Shown here piece by piece: positions 53,060 to 60,700 of a DNA stretch of 64,000 bases. Both the position numbers and the translations under genes were made by a program. How positions within the stretch are numbered: the first letter of the stretch is position 1; each line of letters opens with the position of its first letter. The DNA lies in the NCBI RefSeq assembly GCF_017488845.2, contig NZ_CP083373.1, positions 248,001 through 312,000 on the forward strand, in the 5' to 3' direction. The stretch comes from Ensifer canadensis (GTDB taxonomy: Bacteria > Pseudomonadota > Alphaproteobacteria > Rhizobiales > Rhizobiaceae). The notes beneath the pieces are model-generated. The model did no database searches. It worked only from the letters and a program-made list of their open reading frames with translations, and had not been told where the DNA came from.

Positions 53060-54232
53060 TTAGCCGACAGCTCCGTCGCTGAGTATTTCCATGTAGGCGC
53101 GATAGACGAATACCCGGCCACGCCGTCGACCTGTTGCTTCTTCAACGATCCCGAGCCTCTGGAGTTGCTCGAGAGCCGCGTTGACGGTCGGCATTGTCAG
53201 GCCACTCCGCTTCATTGCCGTGGTCGCCGTCAGATAAGGACTTGTGCGCATGGTTTCGTGGATCTGGAGGACCGATCCCGTACGCTCAGATTCTCTTATG
53301 ATGCGTTCGCGGTCGCCGTCGAATAGTCGTGCAATTTGGTTGGCGGTCTCAAACGCTTGTTCCGCTGTTTCGGCGATTCCGTCGAGAAAGAACTCGAGCC
53401 AAGCTTCCCAAGTACCGTATTCGCGGACTTCCTGCAGCAGGCGGTAATAATCGGCTCTGCGGGATTTAAAATAGAGGCTGAGGTAAAGCAGGGGTTGTCG
53501 AAGTACTCCCGTGGCGCAAAGGAACAGCGTGATCAGGAGTCGACCGAGACGGCCGTTGCCGTCCAGGAAAGGGTGGATGGTCTCAAACTGAACGTGAATG
53601 AGCCCCGCTTTGATCAGAGGTGGAATGTCTGGCGTGTCCGAATGAACGAACCTCTCCCATTCCCCGAGGCAGCTCATGACTTCATTGGGAGGTGGGGGCA
53701 CAAACATGGCGTTTCCCGGCCGAGTTCCACCGATCCAGTTCTGGGACTTTCGGAATTCGCCAGGGCTCTTTGTCCCACCGCGGCCGCTGTCCAACAATCG
53801 CTGATGCATCTCCCGAATAAGGCGCAGGGATAATGGTAGTTGTTCCAGGCGCTCGAGGCCGAACATCATGGCGTCGACGTAATTGGAGACTTCGCGAATA
53901 TCGTCGACGGGCTCGCCGCCAATCGCCTCTGTTTCGAAGCGAAGCAGGTCGGAAAGCGTCGATTGCGTCCCCTCTATCTGGGATGAAAGGACCGCCTCCT
54001 TGCGCACATACATGTAGAGGAACAGTTCCTTGTTCGGTAACAACACTGAAACACCGTCGAGCCGTCCGAGCGCACGCTCCGCTGCGCTGAGGCGAGTGAG
54101 CAGGCCCGTGATCGCGATTGGCGGAACTGGGGGAAGGGGAGGCGGCACAAACGCCTTGACGCGCTCGCCACCCGCAGCGGTTTCCACGAAGCGACCTAGT
54201 CGCCCGTTGGTGTTGGGGTCGTTTCTGACCAT
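53060..54232 (-). CDS. Fic-family AMP-transferase, second gene
   Basis: A 390-residue Fic protein of the SoFic-like type. The inhibitory motif SSQIEG is at 83-88, and the catalytic motif HPFLDGNGRLGR at 220-231. A C-terminal winged helix (about 330-390: TATTAMKRSGLTMPTVNAAL) suggests DNA binding. It likely AMPylates a host protein and controls its own expression. It differs from the Fic at 37,883-38,956 in length and in the N-terminal domain (FVPPPLPPVPP). Three AT-rich repeats lie upstream. Confidence 0.9.
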   Translation of the reverse strand: MVRNDPNTNGRLGRFVETAAGGERVKAFVPPPLPPVPPIAITGLLTRLSAAERALGRLDGVSVLLPNKELFLYMYVRKEAVLSSQIEGTQSTLSDLLRFETEAIGGEPVDDIREVSNYVDAMMFGLERLEQLPLSLRLIREMHQRLLDSGRGGTKSPGEFRKSQNWIGGTRPGNAMFVPPPPNEVMSCLGEWERFVHSDTPDIPPLIKAGLIHVQFETIHPFLDGNGRLGRLLITLFLCATGVLRQPLLYLSLYFKSRRADYYRLLQEVREYGTWEAWLEFFLDGIAETAEQAFETANQIARLFDGDRERIIRESERTGSVLQIHETMRTSPYLTATTAMKRSGLTMPTVNAALEQLQRLGIVEEATGRRRGRVFVYRAYMEILSDGAVG

Positions 54233-54278
54233 AGCCTTCCTGAGTCGATTGTTGTGCTGAAGTTAAATAGCACGGCGC

Positions 54279-54330
54279 CTTAATAAACGAAACGGCATTT
54301 TTGTTAATTAACGCATTCGCTTAATTAACG
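54279..54330. promoter_or_regulatory. Triple repeat upstream of the second Fic gene
   Basis: Three copies of an 11-bp unit, STTAATTAACG: CTTAATAAACG (54,279-54,289), GTTAATTAACG (54,303-54,313) and CTTAATTAACG (54,320-54,330). The centres are palindromic. They lie 46-98 bp before the gene, a likely binding site for the Fic winged helix. Confidence 0.55.
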
Positions 54331-54932
54331 ATAGGGCAATCGAAGCTGGTTCGAATCCTCAAGGCGAGGGATTGGAGACATCGGGCCTGGGGCGGCATGT
54401 TGCCGGCTGCCGGTCGTCTCAGTCGGGTGGAGAGTTCGCGATACCCGCTCTTGATCGGAACGCCCGGGAAGCGCATCAACCGCGGATACTTGGCCAGTTG
54501 ACCCGAGCGTCTCCCCGACCGTCTGCGAGGAAACCCAACACAAAAAACGGACATTAGAGTTCTTGCCGCCTAGGTCTGGGATTGTGAAGGGTTTCGGATG
54601 CCGGCTATCCACGTGTTGGCCTGGCGCCGGGCCGGCGTCCGAAAGCCTCCAGAGAAAGAACCCGCGGGATGGAGAGGGCAGTTTTCCGGTCTATGGGGAT
54701 TTGTGGTTTGCGTTGGGTGCTGGTCGGCCGATCTGATGCGGCTGACAGGTGGCAACGATCCTATTGGCGTTTGTGCCATCCTCGTCGCCGCCGCGCATGC
54801 TGTGGCATGGTCGTTGCAGGGCGGTCGATTCTGGTGTGTTTGGTTGCGCCGTTTGATGCGGGCGCACGAAGTCAGGCTTCCGGGGACGATGAGGTCCCTG
54901 GGTAGGAATGGTGCGTGGCGGGCGAGTCGCGG

Positions 54933-56141
54933 TCATGGCGTTTGCGCCCCGCTTGTTGAGGCGGCGGATGGCGGTGCTCGGGCGTCGTTGCCGCGCTCGA
55001 TGGTCTCGATGATGATCATGCGCCCGCCGCAGCAGGGACAAGATGGCCGCCAGTCGGCCTGGGCAGCGGCGTCGGCATCATCGGATCGGCGGACTTCAGG
55101 CTGGAGCGCGGCGAGAAGCATGCGGGCGCGCGCGATATTTTCCGCGCAGCCGGCGCTGGCAAGTAGTCCATAGTGGCGGATGCGGTGGAAGCCTTTGGGC
55201 AATACGTGGAGCAGAAAGCGGCGGATGAACTCATCTGGATCGAGCGTCATGGTCCGGTAGCGCTCATGCCCGTCGCGGCGGTAGTCCTTGACGCGGAACG
55301 TCACGCCGGTCTCGTCAAGCGCGATCAGCCGGCTATTGGAGATGGCGACGCGATGGGTGTAGCGCGACAGATACGCCAGAACGGCCTCGGGTCCGGCGAA
55401 GGGTGACTTGGCGTAGACGAACCAATTCTTCCTTCTGAGCGGCACCAGGAATTTAACAAAGGTGCTGCGCTCGCTGAAGCGAGCATGATCGCCGAAGAAC
55501 GTCAGCCGGCCGGCGGCATGGGCCTCAGTCAGCTTCGCCAGGAAGAGCCGCCGGAACAGCCTTGAGAGCACGCGCACGGGCAGGAGGAAGCCGGGCCGGC
55601 AGGACACCCATCGCTCACCATCGAGCGCGATGCCGCCGCCGGGCACGATCATGTGGACATGCGGATGATGGGTCATCGCCGAGCCCCACGTATGCAGCAC
55701 GGCGGTGATGCCGATGTGGGCGCCCAGGTGCTTGGGATCGGCCGCGATGGTGAGCATGGCCTGCGCGGCGGCATGGAACAGGAGACCATAAATGACCGCC
55801 TTGTTGTGAAAGGCGATGTCGGCGATCTCGACCGGCAGTGTGAAGACGACATGGAAGTAGCCGACGGGCAGCAGATCGGCCTGGCGCGCGGCGAGCCATT
55901 CCCTTGCCGCCGCATCCTGGCACTTGGGGCAGTGCCGATTGCGGCAACTGTTGTAGGCGATGCGGCTATGGCCGCAGTCCTCGCATGCCTCGACGTGACC
56001 GCCGAGGGCTGCGGTGCGGCAGTTCTCGATCGCCGCCATCACCTTCAACTGGCCGAGGCTCAAGTGACCGGCATGGGCCGTGCGCCAGGCGGCGCCATGA
56101 CGATGGAAGATATCGGCGACCTCTAGGAGCGGACGGCTCAT
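54933..56141 (-). CDS. tnpA: IS91-family transposase (copy 2)
   Basis: Identical in translation to the transposase at 8,924-10,132. It has the zinc-binding cysteines at 53-74, the HUH-type HHPHVHMIV near 158 and the tyrosine segment YLSRYTHR near 270. It follows the recombinase gene by 10 bp. Identity with copy 1 means recent duplication or gene conversion. Confidence 0.95.
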   Translation of the reverse strand: MSRPLLEVADIFHRHGAAWRTAHAGHLSLGQLKVMAAIENCRTAALGGHVEACEDCGHSRIAYNSCRNRHCPKCQDAAAREWLAARQADLLPVGYFHVVFTLPVEIADIAFHNKAVIYGLLFHAAAQAMLTIAADPKHLGAHIGITAVLHTWGSAMTHHPHVHMIVPGGGIALDGERWVSCRPGFLLPVRVLSRLFRRLFLAKLTEAHAAGRLTFFGDHARFSERSTFVKFLVPLRRKNWFVYAKSPFAGPEAVLAYLSRYTHRVAISNSRLIALDETGVTFRVKDYRRDGHERYRTMTLDPDEFIRRFLLHVLPKGFHRIRHYGLLASAGCAENIARARMLLAALQPEVRRSDDADAAAQADWRPSCPCCGGRMIIIETIERGNDARAPPSAASTSGAQTP

Positions 56142-56151
56142 CGCCGCCGCG

Positions 56152-57060
56152 TCACGCGCCCGGTCTGGTCTCGTCCTTTGCCAGAAGGCTGATCCGGTCG
56201 AGCGGGCTCATCACGGCGCGGATGGTCTTGGTGGCGACGCGGGCATAGAGCGCGGTCGTATCAAGTTTGGCATGGCCGAGCAGGACCTGGATGACGCGGA
56301 TGTCGACGTCCTGCTCCAGCAGATGTGTGGCGAAGCTGTGGCGCAGCGTGTGCGGCGTCACCCGCTTCTTGATCTTGGCGGTTTCCGCGGCCGTATGGAC
56401 GGCGCGGTTCATCTGCCGCGTGGAGAGTGGCGTGATCGGGCTGCGGCCCGGAAACTGCCAGCCCTGTGGCAGCATGACGCCGCGGCGCTTGCCCTCGCGC
56501 CACCAAGCGCGCAGCAACTCGAGCAGTTGCGGCGACAGCATGGCGTGGCGATCCTTGCGCCCCTTGCCTTGCTCGACGCGGATCAACATGCGCGTCGAGT
56601 CGATATCGCTCACCTTGAGCGCCACGATCTCCGACACCCGCAATCCGGCGCCATAGGCCGTGCTGAGAGCAGCCTTGTACTTCGGCCCCGGTGCGGCTTC
56701 GAGCAGCCGCGCCACTTCCTCGATGCTCAGCACCAGCGGCAGCTTGCGCGGCTGATGGATCAGGGTCAGGCGGCGAGACAGATCGGGCCGGTCGATCGTC
56801 ACGGTGAAGAAGAAGCGCAGCGCCGAGACCGAACTGTTGATGCTCGGCGGATGCATGCCCATCTGGGTTTGGTGCAACTGGAACCGGCGCAGATCTTCAG
56901 CCGTCGCCGTGTCCGGGGAACGGCCGATGAAGGTGGCAAGTGCCTTCACGCAACGGATATAGTCACGGCGCGTGTCCTCGGTGAAGCCGCGCATGGACAT
57001 GTCTTCGATCATGCGCTCACGAAGCGCGCTGCCGGACGGATGTGAATGGGGGACGGTCAT
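56152..57060 (-). CDS. Tyrosine recombinase of the IS91 element (copy 2)
   Basis: Identical in translation to the recombinase at 10,143-11,051, with R141, H237, R240, H263 and Y272 in place. It is the first gene of the element's operon. Confidence 0.93.
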   Translation of the reverse strand: MTVPHSHPSGSALRERMIEDMSMRGFTEDTRRDYIRCVKALATFIGRSPDTATAEDLRRFQLHQTQMGMHPPSINSSVSALRFFFTVTIDRPDLSRRLTLIHQPRKLPLVLSIEEVARLLEAAPGPKYKAALSTAYGAGLRVSEIVALKVSDIDSTRMLIRVEQGKGRKDRHAMLSPQLLELLRAWWREGKRRGVMLPQGWQFPGRSPITPLSTRQMNRAVHTAAETAKIKKRVTPHTLRHSFATHLLEQDVDIRVIQVLLGHAKLDTTALYARVATKTIRAVMSPLDRISLLAKDETRPGA

Positions 57061-57227
57061 CGGATGCTCCTCTCAAGCTGAAGGTTGACCCCTTCATGCT
57101 CGGAGGTCTTCGTCCGCCCGTCACCTCTGATCGATCAAAGCCTCACCGATGCCGTCAACGAGGCACACGTCTCAAGGCCCGCGCCTTCCCTCCCGCGCGA
57201 GCGGGTTCGTTCTGTGACCCGAAGCGG

Positions 57228-57812
57228 TCATCCGCCTTTTCGAGCGTGAGGTTGCGAAGCTAGTTGAAGGAGCCGATCCATCTCGCGATGCGAGTGGAGC
57301 ACGGCTACCGGAACATTCGGCCCGTAACGCTCTATTTGCTTGATGAAAATAGGTGCGTATTTTTTCTCGAAGTTCCAGATATAGGAGAGGAACTCGCGAT
57401 CTGGCAGTGGCTCAGGACAACCATCAGCCATCGCTGGTCGAACGGAGCCGTAGAAACGAGAAACCCTCTTCAATAAACCGAGGAGCGCGACCCGTCGGGG
57501 AACACGCACCCACAGAACTAGATCAGTTTGCGGCAATCTGATGTCGAAGGAAGACGCTCCACTGCCGTCCATAACCCATCGGCTCCGATGGACCATATCA
57601 GCGATGATTTCTCTCTGTTCCCGCGGATCACGCTCTACCCAGCCAGGAAGCCACCGCACATCTCGGTCGAGTGATTGAAATTCTAGGCCAAATGACTCTG
57701 CAATCTTGGCGGAGAACGTTGTCTTGCCGCCACCAGAACATCCAATGACAAGAACGCGCCCGACTGTCGCCAAAAGGTTAGCGGTTTCAGTCAACGATAC
57801 ATATCGAGGCAT
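57228..57812 (-). CDS. P-loop nucleoside/adenylate kinase-like protein (FlaR-type)
   Basis: A 194-residue P-loop protein. Walker A is GCSGGGKTT (near 24-32), followed by LDRDVRWLPGWVERDPREQRE and WVMDGSGASSFDIRLPQTDLVLWV, as in small adenylate-kinase-like proteins labelled DNA topology modulation (FlaR). Its 3' end lies 12 bp from the IS91 boundary and is intact. It is followed upstream by an acetyltransferase gene on the same strand. The substrate is unknown. Confidence 0.8.
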   Translation of the reverse strand: MPRYVSLTETANLLATVGRVLVIGCSGGGKTTFSAKIAESFGLEFQSLDRDVRWLPGWVERDPREQREIIADMVHRSRWVMDGSGASSFDIRLPQTDLVLWVRVPRRVALLGLLKRVSRFYGSVRPAMADGCPEPLPDREFLSYIWNFEKKYAPIFIKQIERYGPNVPVAVLHSHREMDRLLQLASQPHARKGG

Positions 57813-57887
57813 GCAAACTCGCCTTGCCGAAAGTTAGACCAACATGCGTGCGTGAGTCCGCTTATGCATTTTCTTTAACCGCGGCAA

Positions 57888-58337
57888 TCAACAGCTGATG
57901 GAAAACAGGTTTAATCCAGACACCTCGCTTTCGATTTGCTTGAAGCCACGTGCAAGGTAGTAAGGCGAGTTGTCAGGCGTTGCACAGAGATAGCAAAATG
58001 CGTGTCCCCGCGCCGAAGCCTCTTTTCGAGCAGCGTCCATCAACTTCGCGGCGATACCGTTTCGTCGCATCTCCGGCTCAACCCAAAGAGCGGCAATCCA
58101 CGGCGTGTATTGTGGCCGGTCATCAAGGTCATCTTCGATCAACAAGACTGATCCGACGTACTCGCCTTGCTCATGGGCGACAAGAGCGAGCGGAATGCCT
58201 TCGCCCTCAATCATTTGGTCAAGGTGAGCCCGATATTCGGCTAAAGACACTTCGCTCCCAGTCCACCACGCATTCCAAGCACGGTCAGCGATGATGTCCG
58301 CGCAAGTCGGAAGGGCTGTAAGATCGCAAATTTCCAC
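57888..58337 (-). CDS. GNAT-family N-acetyltransferase
   Basis: A 149-residue acetyltransferase. The acetyl-CoA-binding segment is VEPEMRRNGIAAKLMDAARKE (read as EPEMRRNGIAAKLM), and the C-terminus has FCYLCATPDNSPYYLARGF, usual for GNAT proteins. It would acetylate a small molecule or protein; aminoglycoside-type activity is possible but not shown. It shares a strand with the P-loop gene 75 bp downstream. Confidence 0.85.
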   Translation of the reverse strand: MEICDLTALPTCADIIADRAWNAWWTGSEVSLAEYRAHLDQMIEGEGIPLALVAHEQGEYVGSVLLIEDDLDDRPQYTPWIAALWVEPEMRRNGIAAKLMDAARKEASARGHAFCYLCATPDNSPYYLARGFKQIESEVSGLNLFSISC

Positions 58338-58945
58338 TGAACATCCTCCGGAGCGGCTTTCGAAGCGACCGCAGGGTCACAAGGGGCGTGTGGTATCGTG
58401 CAACACCCAGACGAGCAAGGGGCGTTCGGTTCTGGCGCAATCAAGCCGTCCAGCCCTGTCGCTGGTGACGTCTGCTTTCGGGCAGCGGCCAAGTTGGTCT
58501 CTACGGCGGAGTTGACGGCGCAAATCCGCCGTCCCTGCTTAACGAATTAGTTGTCCGCTTCGGACTACCAAATCGTGTCCGTAGCCAAAGTGCCCAGTGA
58601 TTGAAGGGGGTTCTTCACGAGCGCGTTGCACGGCTTGTTGCTGCGATGTTCGCCTTTGGCGTCTAAGATCGCGTAATGTATCGTTTGGAATAAGCACCTC
58701 GGCGCCGCTTTAAACGTTTCGAGAATTTTCAAAGCCATTGAACTGCTTCGTCGACGGGCAATCGCCACGCCTGATGTATCTAACATTATCGTTACAATTA
58801 ACAGTAACGTACTTTCCCCACCCCCCGTGCAGCGGCGATAGCTGTTGGGAGGAAGCTCAGCGAGGCTTTCGCAAACTGCAGTCTCTATCGATGGTGGTAG
58901 CGCCACCGCGAGCATCTCATCTGAATACAATCGGGAGAAGTGAGA
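58338..58945. other. Intergenic region containing repeat copy f
   Basis: About 600 bp between the acetyltransferase and the alkylsulfatase start. It holds the dispersed repeat at 58,610-58,685. A minus-strand frame (58,565-58,930) crosses it without a binding site. The promoter of the sulfatase gene should be near 58,880-58,930. Confidence 0.35.
58610..58685 (+). repeat. Dispersed repeat, copy f
   Basis: Upstream arm GTTCTTCACGAGC, middle TGCACGGCTTGTTGC and core TCGCGTAATGTATC (58,669-58,682, one mismatch). It matches copy d at 28 of the first 32 positions. Confidence 0.6.
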
Positions 58946-59133
58946 ATGCGAATTCAGCGATATTTATCTAGCTTGTCGATCATTGCCATCATTGCGGCCA
59001 CTGCAATGCCCGTCCATGCACAAAGTCCACAGCCGCAAAAGGACGCGACGGAGGCAACGAAAGTTGCCAATGGCAAACTGCTGCAACAACTTCCTTTCAG
59101 CGACACGACTGATTTCGAGGATGCCAAACGCGG
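58946..59133 (+). pseudogene. 5' part of an alkyl sulfatase gene split by IS110
   Basis: The ATG with GGGAG 8 bases upstream begins a signal peptide (MRIQRYLSSLSIIAIIAATA). It continues with ATKVANGKLLQQLPFSDTTD and DFEDAKRG, the conserved N-terminus of linear alkylsulfatases. Sequence homology then breaks at the IS110 end and resumes at 60,701 with ILVAPLPSELIKG. The frame in the insert stops after SHGELRVKNF. The two parts together would give a periplasmic sulfatase of about 660 residues. Confidence 0.8.
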
Positions 59134-60700
59134 CTCACATGGGGAACTTCGGGTCAAGAACTTTTAAAGGTCCATCGCATGTTTCCTTCGGTCGCTCTTT
59201 CGGCATCCAAGGCTGAGCCTGTTCGCGTGAACGGGCCTGTTTCCATTGCCGGTTCAAACTCACATTCGGTCGCCGCGCCGAGCGGCTGCACCATCATTCC
59301 GCTTGCGTTGCGGCAAAGGCTCAGGAGGACGAGACCATTCTTAGTAGCGGCGTTTGAAGCCATGTCGCGGATCGGTTCGTCCCCCTGGATCCGCCAGGAT
59401 TGATCGCTCCTGGAAGATTAGAGAATGTGGCTTGTGTGCATTGTCAGGCCGTCTTTAACACCGCGCCCTCGATGACAACGCCGGCGATCACATATTTCCA
59501 TAGAGCAACCAACAATTTGCGTGCCAGCGCCACGATCGCGCTCTTCTTCGCGCGCCCACCGCTGGATTGCACGCGGGCCGTAAACCACTGGCTCAACGCT
59601 GATTGCGGCTGATGGCGCAACCACAACCACGACAGTTGGATCATCGTGGTACGCAGGCGCGGGTTGCCCGCCTTCGAGACGCCTTGCTCGTGATCGATGG
59701 TTCCACTCTGCCAGGGTGTCGGTGCCAGCCCCGCGTACGCAGCAACCTGTCGCCGGTTGTCAAAATGGCGAAACAGCCCTTCGGTCCAGAGAACAGCCGC
59801 GAATTCCAGACCAATGCCTTTGACTTCGCACAACATCGCCCCAGTTGGGATCAGCGTTGCCGCCACGCTGTTCTTTTGCGCCGCCAGGAGCGTATCGCGC
59901 TCGTTCTCCACCGCTGTAATTTGCTCTAGCAACAATTCAAGGCGATCAAGTTCACGGCTTATTTGAGTTTTGAGGTGGGTCGGCAAAGGACGGCCATCAC
60001 CCGTGTGAAGCTCGTCCAGTTGCTTGCGCCGGTTCTTGCGCAGCGGCTCGTAACCACTTATGCCCTGACCGAAGAGCAGGCCTTTAATGCGATTGACATG
60101 TTTGACGCGCTCGGCGATCAGAACCTTGCGCTCCCGGCAAAGGCGACGGCGATCTTCTTCCTCGGGGCTTGGCGCATTGACCATGGCGCACACCCGTGGC
60201 TCTCCGCGTTTGAAGGCCAACAGCGCTCGGACCAGCGCCTCACCATCCAATTTGTCCGTCTTCGCTCGCCGGCGCCTGCGCGAGGTTGCTATCGAGGCTG
60301 GATCGACGACGTAACTTTCTATCCCGTTCGCCTTCAGCACACGATCGATCCAGAAGCCGTCAAGCCCGGCTTCCTGAATGCTCACGATCGGAACCTGATT
60401 GCCCGTACGAGATCGCACCTTCTCCTGGAGCTGAGTAAAACGACCCAGCAATGCCGTCACATCGCCGCCAACCACAGAGTGCTTCGACATCTTCTCGCCG
60501 TTTCCCGGCGACAACGATGTGATCAGCCAGGTTGAGCGAGAGAGTTCCAACGACACGAAAATTGCGGCAAGATCAGTGCGGATAGCGGTCGGCGAATGCG
60601 GTTGGGAAGTTCCAGCTTCCATGACGGCGTCTCCTATGAGGTGAGTGCGTTATTGCAGCCTCACTCTGCCAGAGCGCCGGCCGCTATTCACTCCCCATGG
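59134..60700 (-). mobile_element. IS110-family insertion in the alkylsulfatase gene
   Basis: The ends are deduced from the interrupted gene: the reading frame of the sulfatase joins cleanly if about 59,134-60,700 is removed. Short inverted CATGGGGA sequences lie at or near both ends. The transposase is on the minus strand, with about 310 bp of non-coding DNA beyond its stop codon and 78 bp before its start. That layout could hold a bridge RNA as described for IS110/IS1111 elements. The exact limits may be off by a few bases. Confidence 0.8.
59444..60622 (-). CDS. IS110-family transposase
   Basis: A 392-residue DEDD-type transposase. The N-terminal RuvC-like part contains FVSLELSRSTWLI, VSIQEAGLDGFW and KTDKLDGEALVRALLAFKRG, providing the acidic residues. 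The C-terminal Transposase_20 region has CEVKGIGLEFAAVLWTEG, AAYAGLAPTPWQSG and GVSKAGNPRLRTTMIQLSWL. A catalytic serine is expected in the latter part. The start has AGGAGACG 8 bases upstream. The enzyme acts with a structured guide RNA in related elements. Confidence 0.92.
   Translation of the reverse strand: MEAGTSQPHSPTAIRTDLAAIFVSLELSRSTWLITSLSPGNGEKMSKHSVVGGDVTALLGRFTQLQEKVRSRTGNQVPIVSIQEAGLDGFWIDRVLKANGIESYVVDPASIATSRRRRRAKTDKLDGEALVRALLAFKRGEPRVCAMVNAPSPEEEDRRRLCRERKVLIAERVKHVNRIKGLLFGQGISGYEPLRKNRRKQLDELHTGDGRPLPTHLKTQISRELDRLELLLEQITAVENERDTLLAAQKNSVAATLIPTGAMLCEVKGIGLEFAAVLWTEGLFRHFDNRRQVAAYAGLAPTPWQSGTIDHEQGVSKAGNPRLRTTMIQLSWLWLRHQPQSALSQWFTARVQSSGGRAKKSAIVALARKLLVALWKYVIAGVVIEGAVLKTA

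Larger units (their letters stand above)
54583..57216 (-). mobile_element. IS91-family element, copy 2 (2,634 bp)
   Basis: Same length, orientation and gene content as copy 1, at a constant offset of 46,009 bp; the translated products are identical. Flanking sequences differ on both sides (left GTCTGGGAT, right ACCCGAAGCGG). The two copies are direct repeats bracketing about 43.4 kb. Confidence 0.9.

Noticed and set aside
13919..58682. The dispersed core as true chromosomal-type dif sites
   Set aside because: Only the XerC-like arm and part of the centre match; the expected XerD arm (TTATGTTAAAT) is absent in all six copies, so it is reported only as a repeat.
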